Assembly: GCA_025128135.1 (NCBI GenBank)
Contig: JAHLYW010000004.1
Location: 1 to 64,000, forward strand
Reading direction: 5' to 3'
Length of the DNA stretch: 64,000 bases
Source: Synechococcus sp. CS-1325
GTDB lineage: Bacteria; Cyanobacteriota; Cyanobacteriia; PCC-6307; Cyanobiaceae
Shown here: piece after piece, positions 27,198 through 36,301 of the stretch
Numbering within the stretch: position 1 is the first letter of the stretch
Layout: each line of letters opens with the position of its first letter
Made by a program: the position numbers and the translations under genes
Notes under the pieces: generated by a model
Told to the model about the DNA's origin: nothing
Seen by the model: the letters and a program-made list of their open reading frames with translations, nothing else
Databases searched by the model: none

Positions 27198-28279
27198 GCC
27201 TGGGATCAGACCAAGGATCAGCCCAGGCAAGGCTCAGGTCGCTCGACTGGATCCGGGGCTTCGCCGCTCTTTCGGTGGTTCTCTATCACGCGGAGATCGG
27301 CTCCCATGCCCATCTCCTCCCCCTCGTCGCTCCGACCTGGTCAACCCCCCTCTGGTTCGGGGCCGGATGGATGGGAGTCCCCGTGTTCTTCACCCTCAGC
27401 GGTGATGTCATCGCCCGAACCCTCAACGCCAGACCCCAATCAGTCCGGCGCTTTCTGGCACGCCGCTTCTGGCGGATTTATCCCACCTATCTCGCCCTTA
27501 CCCTGCTGTTCATCACCTTGCTGTTGATCCTGCCGCGCGGGGTTGCCCAGACCGCTTCGCTCTCTCCAGCCAAGACGCTGAACTCACTCCTTTTCGGCTG
27601 GGGGCAGATCGACGGCTCCTACCTCTACGTCGCCTGGACGTTGTTCTGGGAAGTGTCTTTTTACCTTCTGGCGGCGCCCTTCGCCCCAGGGCTCGGCCGG
27701 CTTCCCCTCAACCTCTCGCTGCTGGCCTTCCCCCTGATAACAATGCTCGCTTTGGTCGTGCCGCTGGAGGCAGCTCACCGTCCCCTCACTTACCTGGCCT
27801 GTTTCCTGGCAGGAGTGAGCGCCTTTGCCCTGCCGCCAATCCTCCGGGGTGGCCAAAGCCAGCGAATGCTCTGGGGGATGGGTTTGGGGGGCTACGGCCT
27901 GGGCCTGACCCTGCTTGCCATCAACCCCCACGGCTACGCCAGAGGCTTCGGGGTGGCCGCCGCTGCATCCTCGCTCCTGCTGCTGTTCGGCGTAGCGCTT
28001 GAGCGACGTCGCCCCGACCTGTTCATCCATCCCCTCCCCCTTTGGCTCGGCAAGATTTCGTACTCCCTGTACCTCGTTCAGGTGCTGACTGTGCCAGCGG
28101 TGATGAAAGGACTGGCCATGCTTCTGGATTCCGCACCTGGTGCCGCTCAGATTCCCTTCGCCCTCCTGAACGGCCTGGCCATCGCCATCACCCTGGTTGT
28201 CAGCCTTGTTGGCGCCTGGCTGAGCTGGCGGCTGCTGGAAGTGAAGCTGAGCCAGTGGCTCCAGGAGTGCTGGACGTGA
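27194..28279 (+). CDS. Acyltransferase 3 (OafA/YrhL family)
   Basis: This 361-aa membrane protein matches acyltransferase family 3: RSLDWIRGFAALSVVLYHAE (residues about 12-31, with the conserved H), GVPVFFTLSGDVIART, RFLARRFWRIYPTYLALTLL (the R-x10-Y block), and about ten hydrophobic segments to the C-terminus. Such proteins move acyl groups across the membrane to O-acylate sugars. It has no SGNH domain of its own; the SGNH-like protein two genes upstream could serve as its periplasmic partner. It overlaps both neighbours by 4 bp. Confidence 0.85.
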   Translation: MSLGSDQGSAQARLRSLDWIRGFAALSVVLYHAEIGSHAHLLPLVAPTWSTPLWFGAGWMGVPVFFTLSGDVIARTLNARPQSVRRFLARRFWRIYPTYLALTLLFITLLLILPRGVAQTASLSPAKTLNSLLFGWGQIDGSYLYVAWTLFWEVSFYLLAAPFAPGLGRLPLNLSLLAFPLITMLALVVPLEAAHRPLTYLACFLAGVSAFALPPILRGGQSQRMLWGMGLGGYGLGLTLLAINPHGYARGFGVAAAASSLLLLFGVALERRRPDLFIHPLPLWLGKISYSLYLVQVLTVPAVMKGLAMLLDSAPGAAQIPFALLNGLAIAITLVVSLVGAWLSWRLLEVKLSQWLQECWT

Positions 28280-29391
28280 ATCGGTTCGACGGGACAGTGC
28301 TTCATCTCTCCCACGCAACCTCCTCCGCCAGAGATGGAGGTGTTGCCGCCGCCATCACTGATCTGATCACCGCCCAGCTAAACGCCGGTGGCTCAGCGGA
28401 GTGGCTGACCGCTGAGCACTGGCCGGCCTGGTGCAGGGACAGACAACTGCGTCGAGCGGCGACGGAACGGAAGCCCGCCCTTGCTCATCTGCACGGGCTC
28501 TGGCGCAGTCCCACCCGAATTGCTCCTGCACTGGCAAGGACAGGCCTGCCAGTGGTTGTGAGTCCCCACGGGATGCTGGATCCCTGGGCCCTGGCCCACA
28601 GCCGCTGGAAGAAGCACCTGGTCGAGATGCTCTGGGAGCAAAGGGCCCTGCATTCCGCAGTTGCCCTGCAGGCCCTTTGCCAATCCGAAGCTGATGCGAT
28701 CGCCGCCACCGGGCTGACGGCGCCAATCGCCCTGATCCCCAATGGAGTGGAGCTGCCCGATCCCGCCGCCGCCCTGCCGTCCCCCCCCTGGTCTGATCTC
28801 CTGCCACCGGGTGGTCGTGTGCTGCTGTTTCTGGGCCGCTTCCACCCGAAAAAAGGCACACTGCCACTGCTGATGGCCTGGGGGTCGCTGGTGGCGGAGG
28901 CCGAACGGCATGGCTGGTGGCTAGCGATGGTGGGTTACGGAGATGACGGCAGCCTCGCCCGGATGGTGGAGAGCCAGGGGCTGCCCCGTTGCTCCGTTCA
29001 TGGGCCGTGCTTTGGCGAGCAAAAAGCCGCCTGCCTGTCCAAGGCTGCGGCTTTCATCCTGCCCTCCTTCAGTGAAGGCCTGCCGATGGCTGCGCTTGAG
29101 GCGATGAGCTGGTCGTTGCCGGCTCTGCTGAGCCCCGCCTGCCATCTGCCAGAAGCGATTGCCGCTGGAGCAGCCCTGGCAGTGGACCCCGAGCAGGTTG
29201 TTCTGCGCCATCGTCTGATCCAGCTGTTCAACCTGAGCGAGGCAGAGCGCTCAGCCATGGGGGCCAAAGGAAGGGAACTGATGGCCACGCGCTTCAGCTG
29301 GCCGCGGATCGCCCACCAAACGGCGGAACTGTATGGATGGCTGCTCGGCGGCGGAGAGGCACCGGATTTCGTTCAGCAGCCGCGACGATGA
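28276..29391 (+). CDS. GT4 glycosyltransferase
   Basis: A protein of about 371 aa, start placed at GTG 28276 (GTGA overlap with the acyltransferase stop). TVLHLSHATSSARDGGVAAA, PALAHLHGLWRSPTRIA and VVVSPHGMLDPWALAHSRWK form the acceptor domain with the HGMLDPWAL motif of one GT4 branch. RVLLFLGRFHPKKGTLPLLM and PSFSEGLPMAALEAMSWSLP form the donor domain. A frame extension upstream into the acyltransferase gene is ignored as chance. Confidence 0.85.
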   Translation: MNRFDGTVLHLSHATSSARDGGVAAAITDLITAQLNAGGSAEWLTAEHWPAWCRDRQLRRAATERKPALAHLHGLWRSPTRIAPALARTGLPVVVSPHGMLDPWALAHSRWKKHLVEMLWEQRALHSAVALQALCQSEADAIAATGLTAPIALIPNGVELPDPAAALPSPPWSDLLPPGGRVLLFLGRFHPKKGTLPLLMAWGSLVAEAERHGWWLAMVGYGDDGSLARMVESQGLPRCSVHGPCFGEQKAACLSKAAAFILPSFSEGLPMAALEAMSWSLPALLSPACHLPEAIAAGAALAVDPEQVVLRHRLIQLFNLSEAERSAMGAKGRELMATRFSWPRIAHQTAELYGWLLGGGEAPDFVQQPRR

Positions 29392-31514
29392 CCCCTCCCA
29401 GCATTTCAGCCTCAGGGTCCACGCCGAAGACGAACACCTCGCGACCGATGTACCGCCCGGAAATCGATGGTCTGCGGGCTTTGGCGGTGCTGGCGGTTGT
29501 CCTCAACCACATCGACAAGAGTTGGCTGCCTAGCGGCTTCCTGGGCGTCGATGTTTTCTTCGTGATCTCTGGCTATGTGATCACAGGATCGCTTGCCGAT
29601 CATCAAGCGACTGATCTGGGTGATCTTCTGGCCGGGTTCTATTCCCGCAGGCTGAAGCGACTGCTACCAGCCCTGCTGGTCTGCGTCCTGCTCACCAGCA
29701 TGGCGATGATGCTGGTGATTCCAACCGGCAGCGACGACAGCGATCGCTACTGGCGCTCAGCGGTGAGCGGCCTTCTGGGCATCTCGAATCTTTACCTCTA
29801 CCGCCAGAGCACCGACTACTTCGCCAGCGCGACCACCTACAACCCCTTCCTGCACACCTGGTCGCTGGGAGTGGAGACGCAGTTCTACCTGTTGTTCCCA
29901 CTGCTGGTCTGGTTCAGCGGCTTCGGCCGTCCCCGCCAACGACGTCAAGGGCATGGGGCACGACAGCTGACCATCCTGCTGATCGTGATCGGGGTGCCCT
30001 CGTTGTTGGCCTTCATGGCCTGGAACCAAAGTGATCCCGCAGCAGCGTATTTTCTTCTTCCATCACGACTGTGGGAACTGGCAGCCGGCAGCCTGCTCTG
30101 GTGCGGCAGCCACACGCTCAAGGAGGGCACAACGCCAAGCAGGACAAAGACTCTTGGAGCCCTGTTCGCCACCCTGATGCTGTTGAGCAGCCTGGCTTTT
30201 CCGGAAACCTGGCGGGTTGCGGCCACTCTCCTGGCAGTGGGGAGCACGGTGGCCTGGATCGGCTTGATCGGCCCGGGACAGGAGCTGCAGCGCTGGTTCG
30301 CTCACCCCTGGGCGGTTGGACTGGGCGTCCTTTCCTATTCACTGTTTCTCTGGCATTGGAGCGTTCTGTCGATCGCTCGCTGGACCGTAGGGCTCACCCT
30401 GGGAACCCTTCCCTGGCTGTTGGTCCTGATCTTCAGCCTCGCGGTGATGTCTTACCACTGGGTTGAGCAGCCTTTTCGCCGAGCGCGCTGGAGTGATAGC
30501 CGGCGGGGAACGATCGTCTGGGGGCTGACTGCAATGGTTGCGGGAGGATTTCTGCTGTTGGGCGTGATCCAGCCCCTCAGTGCCTGGGCCTACCTCGGCC
30601 CCGCCGGAAGCCGGGCCGATGGGTTGGACTACCGCACCTGCCACTTCGACGGCAGCGAAGGGGCTGCGGCCAGCCGAACCATGGCCTCAGGCGCCTGTGG
30701 TCTGACAGCAACCACCGTGGGGAGCAAAACCACCTGGTTCTTCCTGGGCGACAGTCACAGCAGTCATCTCGCGGGTCTGGCGACGGAACTGAATCGCCGC
30801 TTCGGAGTGGCCATTCAGAAAGTGGGGCTGGCCTGGATGCCCACCCCCCCGGTGAGCTTCCTGCGGGAGGCCCCGGAGGCCAATGGACGCCGTGATGCCG
30901 GCAGGAACGAAAGCCTGCTGCAAGTCCAGGAGATGCTTGCCCAGACCATTCTGGCAAGGATCCGGCCAGGAGATGTGCTGGTGCTCTCCAACCGGCTGGC
31001 CTACTACTTCGGCGATGCCCCGATTCGGCAGAGCGATCGAGATCATCAGCTCACCCTGCTGAATCCTGCGGGGAAGGAAATCTCCAGAATGGAGGCCCGT
31101 ATCGGCTGGCTCAAAGAGCTTGAGTCTCTTCTGAAAGCCATGGCGATGAAGCGGGCCACGGTGGTGGTGGTTCTGCCGACGCCGGAGTTCGATCTCGACG
31201 TTCCCATTCCGCTCGCGGCTTGCAGTCGAGAATGGTTCCGCCCCAACCCTTCGCCCACCTGCAAGGCAACAGTGGAGCGCCAGACCCTGCTCACAGCCAG
31301 CCAGGCCATCCGCAACGATCTGAAGAACCTGGAGAGCCGCCATCCAAATCTGGTGCTGCTTGATCCACTTTCCGTGCTCTGCCCACCCGGCCAACTCAAC
31401 TGCAGCACCCTGGTCAACGGTCGCCAGCTCTACCGCGATGGTGATCACCTCAACACGGAAGGCGCAGCCCTACTGCTCGAATCCCTGCCGGCGTCCGTGC
31501 TGCCGAAACCATGA
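29388..31514 (+). CDS. Acyltransferase 3 with C-terminal SGNH domain
   Basis: A protein of about 708 aa from ATG 29388 (ATGA overlap). The N-terminal half is an OafA-type acyltransferase 3: YRPEIDGLRALAVLAVVLNH, FLGVDVFFVISGYVITGSL, FYSRRLKRLLPALLV, about eleven membrane segments. The C-terminal about 270 residues form a periplasmic SGNH domain: TWFFLGDSHSSHLAGLATEL (GDSH, Ser nucleophile), NRLAYYF and RDGDHLNTEGAALLL (D-x-x-H). The family O-acetylates lipopolysaccharide and capsular sugars. It is the second acyl-3 protein of the locus, so two acylation sites are possible. Confidence 0.9.
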   Translation: MTPPSISASGSTPKTNTSRPMYRPEIDGLRALAVLAVVLNHIDKSWLPSGFLGVDVFFVISGYVITGSLADHQATDLGDLLAGFYSRRLKRLLPALLVCVLLTSMAMMLVIPTGSDDSDRYWRSAVSGLLGISNLYLYRQSTDYFASATTYNPFLHTWSLGVETQFYLLFPLLVWFSGFGRPRQRRQGHGARQLTILLIVIGVPSLLAFMAWNQSDPAAAYFLLPSRLWELAAGSLLWCGSHTLKEGTTPSRTKTLGALFATLMLLSSLAFPETWRVAATLLAVGSTVAWIGLIGPGQELQRWFAHPWAVGLGVLSYSLFLWHWSVLSIARWTVGLTLGTLPWLLVLIFSLAVMSYHWVEQPFRRARWSDSRRGTIVWGLTAMVAGGFLLLGVIQPLSAWAYLGPAGSRADGLDYRTCHFDGSEGAAASRTMASGACGLTATTVGSKTTWFFLGDSHSSHLAGLATELNRRFGVAIQKVGLAWMPTPPVSFLREAPEANGRRDAGRNESLLQVQEMLAQTILARIRPGDVLVLSNRLAYYFGDAPIRQSDRDHQLTLLNPAGKEISRMEARIGWLKELESLLKAMAMKRATVVVVLPTPEFDLDVPIPLAACSREWFRPNPSPTCKATVERQTLLTASQAIRNDLKNLESRHPNLVLLDPLSVLCPPGQLNCSTLVNGRQLYRDGDHLNTEGAALLLESLPASVLPKP

Positions 31515-32770
31515 TCCTCCCTCTGAACGGCTGGCTGCGGCGTTTGCTTCCCAACTCACTGCAGGGTTGGCAGGTGGATCTGAGAATCGGTTTGATCTGC
31601 GCTGCCGTTTCGATCGTCCTGGCGGCACCGCCCCTGTGGATCTACCGGGATCCCGGACTGAGCGGCCGAATGATCGACCTGATGGCCCAGGCCGTCGATC
31701 CACTCAGGCGAGACCTGCAGGAACCGATCCTTTATCACCGAATCATCGTTCCTCTTTTCAATCATCTGATTGGATTTCGGGGCCTTGCCGTAGCTGTCCC
31801 CGGCATTGCGGCCTCGGCCATCTGCCTCGTCATCACTTCCAGAATCATCCGCACGGCGGTTGGCTCGGCCAACTACGCCTTCCGATGCTGCCTGGCGCTG
31901 TCCATGACCATGTTCATCGTCGAAGGCACCTCCTTCTGGATGGCACCCGACAGCGTCTCCCACCTGTTCGTGCTGCTGGCGGTGCTGCCGGAGCTGGCTG
32001 GCCCTGGGCTGGTGGTGACAGCTTCGATCGCCCTGCTCAACGACGAAAGGGCTCTCTTCTCCTTGGCCTTTCTGCCACTGCTGGCAGCCTTCCTGCCCAC
32101 CGCTGGCCCGCAAAACGCTGGCCCGCATCCTGATGCAGCAAACCCCGATGAACAAAGACCCTGGCGCCGGGCGACTGAAAAAGGGCTGGGGCTGGCGATC
32201 GGGATCCTGGTTTGGGTTCTTGTCCGAACCTCCCTGCAGGCCGGCTGGATCGGGGACGGATTCAACCGGCCAGAGCATTACCAGGCCGTGCAGACCGCCT
32301 TTGGTGCCATTGAGCCCCTTGACGGCTGGCCTGTCTGGATGGCCAACGTCTGGGCCAGCTTCAAATGGGTATGGATCGCGCCTGTAATCGCGGCGGTACA
32401 CACAGCATCGACACTGGCCTCGCCAAACCGAATCAACCAGCCACAGGCCCGAGGAGCTTCGGTGATCTTCCTTTCATCAGCGCTAACCATCGCGATCGTG
32501 GTGATCACACTGTTCAATGGAGATGTCTGGAGATCGGTGGCTTTCGTCTTTCCAGCCATTATTCTGGCTCAGATTCACCTGTATCGCCTCTCTCCTCAAC
32601 CGGCTTCCCGCTTGGCCAGTGTGATTGCCTTGGCGATGCTGGCCACCCCTGTGTTGTATTTCGGATCAAACCTGATTCTACAGGTGTTCCCACCATTGCC
32701 GTTTGTTCTCCTTCGCACCTTCGCGCCACTTCAGCATCCGCTGATCCAGCTGATTCGCACTTGGATCTGA
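31511..32770 (+). CDS. Polytopic membrane protein, unknown
   Basis: A 419-aa protein with about nine or ten hydrophobic segments (IGLICAAVSIVLAAPPLWIY first; last LASVIALAMLATPVLYFGSN). A first extracytoplasmic loop, RDPGLSGRMIDLMAQAVDPL, is followed by EPILYHRIIVPLFNHLIGFR. It resembles GT-C-type or EPS polymerase-like membrane proteins in layout, but no diagnostic motif was recognised. It is not long enough in helices to call a Wzx flippase. It is coupled by ATGA to the acyltransferase and is the last gene of the long overlapping chain. Confidence 0.6.
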   Translation: MILPLNGWLRRLLPNSLQGWQVDLRIGLICAAVSIVLAAPPLWIYRDPGLSGRMIDLMAQAVDPLRRDLQEPILYHRIIVPLFNHLIGFRGLAVAVPGIAASAICLVITSRIIRTAVGSANYAFRCCLALSMTMFIVEGTSFWMAPDSVSHLFVLLAVLPELAGPGLVVTASIALLNDERALFSLAFLPLLAAFLPTAGPQNAGPHPDAANPDEQRPWRRATEKGLGLAIGILVWVLVRTSLQAGWIGDGFNRPEHYQAVQTAFGAIEPLDGWPVWMANVWASFKWVWIAPVIAAVHTASTLASPNRINQPQARGASVIFLSSALTIAIVVITLFNGDVWRSVAFVFPAIILAQIHLYRLSPQPASRLASVIALAMLATPVLYFGSNLILQVFPPLPFVLLRTFAPLQHPLIQLIRTWI

Positions 32771-32785
32771 TTCGCCCAGCGAATC
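32769..32785 (+). terminator. Small hairpin at the 3' end of the coupled gene chain
   Basis: A perfect 7-bp stem with a 3-base loop (GATTCGC-CCA-GCGAATC) overlaps the stop codon of the membrane-protein gene. There is no T-run, so it is a poor intrinsic terminator. It may be an mRNA 3' stabiliser or chance. The remaining 150 bp to the PhyH gene hold nothing recognised. Confidence 0.3.
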
Positions 32786-32938
32786 CGACAGAATTCGATC
32801 AGCACTCCTTTGGAACATCCATTATCACCAAACACTGCTAACTTAGTAGACTCCAAACCGCCCTGAGCAATCTCCTCCCGTCATCGCCACAAAGCATTTC
32901 TATATTTCACGACTCTCAAGATCATTGCCAACCGTACC

Positions 32939-33940
32939 ATGCTAGCCAGCTTTACGCGAAATCATCTTCCGGTCAACATACCGGAAACGCTCGAAGAAGA
33001 TCCTTCCAGCCGATTCAAAAGCCTCGATGCCGCCGCCTTGAGTTACTACCGCAATCAAGGGTATGTGATTCTAAGCGGGGTCTTGGACCAAACAACATGC
33101 ACCCAACTGCGAGCAAACTGGGAAAGCGAAGTGAAGCCCTTCAGTGGCAAAATCTATCGTCAGGCAACCGCCAAGCTAGAGGCGAATGCCTTCACACCCG
33201 AGGGGTGGGTAATCAATCCGGTGCTGAATCTCCAGAGCCTGGATCCCAAATGTTTTCCAAAGCTGAGAACCAATACCGAGCAACTGATCTTCAACAACAG
33301 AGCCATTATGAATGGCATCGCCACAATCCTCGAAGACAAGCCAAAAATCGTCCAATCAATGTATTTCGAGGGAAACTCCTCCACCTGGGAGCATCAGGAC
33401 ACTTACTACCTCGATTCCGAACATGCTGGCAGCATGTGCGCTGGCTGGATCGCCCTAGAAGACATCCAGGCAGGTGCAGGTCGATTCTTCATCTGCCCGA
33501 CCTCCCATCAAGTTACAATCGCTCATCAAGACTCAGCCATCAACGTGGTTGATCACCATCAGGAATACATTGACATGGTCGTCGAGACCATCAAAACCCA
33601 CCGACTCTCCATAGCCGCCCCCTGCCTGAAGGCCGGAGACATGCTGATCTGGAACTCCCGAACCATCCACGGCTCCTTACAAACCTCCCCGGGCAACACC
33701 AGCAGTCGCTCGTCCATCACCTTTCATGCCATCCCTGCCAGCCACAACTTCCTGGCTCTGCAGTTCCAGAAGCGGCTCTTGAATTGTCAAGACCTCGGCC
33801 ACGTCCTGATCCATCGGCCCAAAGACCAAGCGCGTCGTCGGCAGAAACTGCTTCAACTGGCCGAAGCCAGAGCGCCCAGGTTGTTCCATTTCGCCAAAGG
33901 CACCCTGCTCAAAACCCTGTTGAGGCTATCGAATGGGTAG
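32939..33940 (+). CDS. Phytanoyl-CoA dioxygenase (PhyH) family
   Basis: This 333-aa protein has the Fe(II)/2-oxoglutarate pattern of PhyH: SSTWEHQDTYYLDSEHAGS (HxD, about residues 150-168), GRFFICPTSHQV, GDMLIWNSRTIHGS (distal His) and TSSRSSITFHAIP (2-oxoglutarate-binding Arg). LSYYRNQGYVILSGVLDQ is the usual start of the domain. It could hydroxylate a sugar, lipid or amino-acid substituent of the glycan. It opens a new group of genes after a 168-bp gap; its end overlaps the acetyltransferase by 8 bp. Confidence 0.85.
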   Translation: MLASFTRNHLPVNIPETLEEDPSSRFKSLDAAALSYYRNQGYVILSGVLDQTTCTQLRANWESEVKPFSGKIYRQATAKLEANAFTPEGWVINPVLNLQSLDPKCFPKLRTNTEQLIFNNRAIMNGIATILEDKPKIVQSMYFEGNSSTWEHQDTYYLDSEHAGSMCAGWIALEDIQAGAGRFFICPTSHQVTIAHQDSAINVVDHHQEYIDMVVETIKTHRLSIAAPCLKAGDMLIWNSRTIHGSLQTSPGNTSSRSSITFHAIPASHNFLALQFQKRLLNCQDLGHVLIHRPKDQARRRQKLLQLAEARAPRLFHFAKGTLLKTLLRLSNG

Positions 33941-34487
33941 AGATTCTCCTCTGCAGGATCTGGGCGCTTACCGTCTACCGGCCGAGTGGAATTCTGGAGT
34001 TCCGCTGCTGATTCAGGCCCTCTGGACCGGACTGGCCCAGCCACTGGTGGCTAGCGCTATCCCCGGGGATGGCTGGCGCCGCAACCTGCTGCGCGCCTTC
34101 GGGGCCCGACTGGGCAGAGGGGGCACCTGCCGGCCACGATTCCGGGTGAAGTTTCCCTGGCGGCTCGTGGTCGGCGATCATTGCTGGCTGGGTGAAGCCA
34201 GCTGGATCGACAACCCGGCCCCGGTGGTGATCGGCGATCGGGTTTGCATCTCCCAGGGTGCCTATCTCTGCACCGGTAACCACGACTACCGCTCGGTGGA
34301 CTTCGATCTTCGGCTCGGGCCGATTCAGATCGACTCCGACGCCTGGATCTGTGCCCACTGCGTGGTGGCCCCAGGCACCCGGGTGGGGGCGGCCGCTGTG
34401 GTGTCTCTTGGGTCCGTGGCTTCGGGGGTGATCGCGCCAGGTGCGATCGTTGCCGGAAATCCGGCAGTGGTGGTGGGATGGCGTTGA
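33933..34487 (+). CDS. WcaF-like hexapeptide acetyltransferase
   Basis: This 184-aa left-handed beta-helix protein has imperfect hexapeptide repeats from about residue 65 (VVIGDRVCISQGAYLCTGNH, then AWICAHCVVAPGTRVGAAAV and VIAPGAIVAGNPAVVV). The motif CTGNHDY is characteristic of WcaF-type colanic-acid acetyltransferases. It O-acetylates a sugar using acetyl-CoA. It overlaps both neighbours, the next being a GT2 gene, an arrangement like wcaF with wcaE in colanic-acid clusters. Confidence 0.85.
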   Translation: MGRDSPLQDLGAYRLPAEWNSGVPLLIQALWTGLAQPLVASAIPGDGWRRNLLRAFGARLGRGGTCRPRFRVKFPWRLVVGDHCWLGEASWIDNPAPVVIGDRVCISQGAYLCTGNHDYRSVDFDLRLGPIQIDSDAWICAHCVVAPGTRVGAAAVVSLGSVASGVIAPGAIVAGNPAVVVGWR

Positions 34488-35281
34488 GCAGCCACTCGAT
34501 CGCGGCCCCGACGATCCTGCTGATTGTTCCAACCCTCAATTCGTTCCATCTATTGCCTCGGCTGGTGGCCTCGCTGCGTCAGCAGAGCTGGCAACACTGG
34601 CGCGTGCTGTTCATCGACGGGGGCAGCGAAGCCGAGCACCGCGCCTATCTGGAAGACCTCTGCGCCGGCGATGCACGCTTCCGCTGGGTGCCACAGGATC
34701 CAACCGCCATCGGCATCTTCGGAGCCATGAACCAAGGTTTCGCCGCTGCTGAACCTGCCGACTGGCTGCTGTTCTGGGGCAGCGACGACTGGGCTGGCTC
34801 CTCAACAGCGTTCGAGCAAGCCGTCGCGGCCATCAGCAGCGACCCTTGCTGCGATCTGCTGCTCAGCCGTGGCCTCTATCTGAGTCTGGCAGCCGATGGC
34901 CGTGTGTCGCCAAGGCCCCGACGACGCACGGCGTTCCTGTGGCTGGGTAGCTACCGCCCCTCGCTGCTGCTGGGCTCCAGCCCTCCCCATCAGGCGACAT
35001 TGATTGGACCCGGAGCCCGCCAGGAGCTGGCCAGCTTCGCTGCTGGCTTTCGGCTTGCCGCCGACCTTGACTATTTCCTGCAGCTGTCCATTGATCCACG
35101 GCTTCGAGTGAAGCGGATCCCCCTGGAATTCGTGCATATCGGGGATGGTGGGATCAGCGGGTTGCAGCACCGCCGCCGGCTTCAGGAGGTTCGCTGGGCC
35201 TACCGGAGGGCCTTTGGAGGGATGTGGTGGTTACCGTTCCTGTTGCGCTATGTCCAGCGGGGCCTGAGTCTGCTGGTCTGA
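34478..35281 (+). CDS. GT2 glycosyltransferase, WcaE-like
   Basis: This 267-aa protein has TILLIVPTLNSFHLLPRLVA, VLFIDGGSEAEHRAYL, GIFGAMNQGFAAAEPADWLL and LLFWGSDDWAGSS, which carries the metal-binding DD. These match GT2 enzymes of the WcaE type. The conserved GIFGAMN replaces the usual GIYDAMN. It overlaps WcaF-like by 10 bp. This WcaF/WcaE-type pair resembles part of a colanic-acid gene set, together with WcaC-like and Gmd genes far upstream. Confidence 0.85.
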   Translation: MALSSHSIAAPTILLIVPTLNSFHLLPRLVASLRQQSWQHWRVLFIDGGSEAEHRAYLEDLCAGDARFRWVPQDPTAIGIFGAMNQGFAAAEPADWLLFWGSDDWAGSSTAFEQAVAAISSDPCCDLLLSRGLYLSLAADGRVSPRPRRRTAFLWLGSYRPSLLLGSSPPHQATLIGPGARQELASFAAGFRLAADLDYFLQLSIDPRLRVKRIPLEFVHIGDGGISGLQHRRRLQEVRWAYRRAFGGMWWLPFLLRYVQRGLSLLV

Positions 35282-35317
35282 TCCAGCAATCGCCCATCCC
35301 ATCCTGCTGCCCGTCCG

Positions 35318-36301
35318 GTGAGCTCAGCCACTCCCTCGACCAGTTCGCCCCCCACTTCGCGCCCCCCCGCCCTGGTGCTGTTCGGTGGTTCCAGCCTTTG
35401 CGGCCAGGCTCTGATCAGCCAGCGGCCCGTGGACATGCCACTGCAGCTGCTCTCGCGGCAGCCCTTACCAGCTCCCCCTCTGGCCAGCTGGCATCATTGC
35501 GATCTCACCGACCTGCGCCCGGCCGCGCTTGAGCAGGTGGCCATCACCCTGCCCCCCGGCCCCCAGGTGTGGATCGGCTTTGCTCACCTCTGGCAACTGG
35601 CGCCCTTCCTGGAAGCCCTCTCGCTCCAGCAACCGCAGGCATTGCAGACACTGCGGGCCGTCGTGGCCTGCTCCTCCTCAAGCGTGATCACCAAGCGCTT
35701 TGCCGCCAATCGGGTCGACCGGGAACTGGTCGCGCGGCTGGGGGCAGCACAGGATCTGCTGCTGAAGCGATGCCGCCAGCTGGCCGTACCGTGCCGAATC
35801 CTGGCTCCCACTCTGATCCATGGTCGCCTGGGCGAGGTGAGCGACCGCAATCTGGAGCAACTGAGGTCACTGCTGCGTCGGCTGCCGCTGCTGCCTCTGC
35901 CGACCCCCACTGGCCTTCGTCAGCCGATCGCGGCCAACGAGCTGGCTGCGGTGGCGCTCGATCAGGCCCGCCGCCTGCTGACTGGGGAAAAAGAAGACGG
36001 GCCAGGCGGCGGCCTCCTGCCACTGGGAGGTGATGAGACCATCACCTACCTGGAGATGCTGCGTCGCCTGCAGGCAAGCGACCCGGCCGCCCGTCGCTGC
36101 AGGCTGCTACCTGTTCCCACCCGTCTGTTCCAGGCCCTCGCCGCACCTCTGCTGCTGCTCTCCCCGAAGCACTTCGAAGCGGTGCTGCGGATCAGCGCCG
36201 ATCTGGCCGGTTTCTGCTCTGCAGCAGAGTTGCTGGAGAGGCCGCCACGCCTGTTCCAACCCTGCCCTGCCCCTGGATGCAGGCTGGCGGTGGACGTTTG
36301 A
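35318..36301 (+). CDS. SDR-fold sugar epimerase/reductase-like protein
   Basis: A 327-aa protein starting at GTG 35318 with a Ser/Pro/Thr-rich N-terminus. LVLFGGSSLCGQALISQRPV is a degenerate NAD(P)-binding site (GGSSLCG). VVACSSSSVITKRFAANR sits where SDRs have the catalytic Ser, but no clear YxxxK is seen, and RILAPTLIHGRLGEVSDRNL is similar to NAD-dependent epimerases acting with WecA-type genes. It may be an atypical epimerase or NmrA-like protein. The overlap with the following glycosyl-1-phosphate transferase suggests it makes or modifies the initiating sugar. Confidence 0.6.
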   Translation: MSSATPSTSSPPTSRPPALVLFGGSSLCGQALISQRPVDMPLQLLSRQPLPAPPLASWHHCDLTDLRPAALEQVAITLPPGPQVWIGFAHLWQLAPFLEALSLQQPQALQTLRAVVACSSSSVITKRFAANRVDRELVARLGAAQDLLLKRCRQLAVPCRILAPTLIHGRLGEVSDRNLEQLRSLLRRLPLLPLPTPTGLRQPIAANELAAVALDQARRLLTGEKEDGPGGGLLPLGGDETITYLEMLRRLQASDPAARRCRLLPVPTRLFQALAAPLLLLSPKHFEAVLRISADLAGFCSAAELLERPPRLFQPCPAPGCRLAVDV

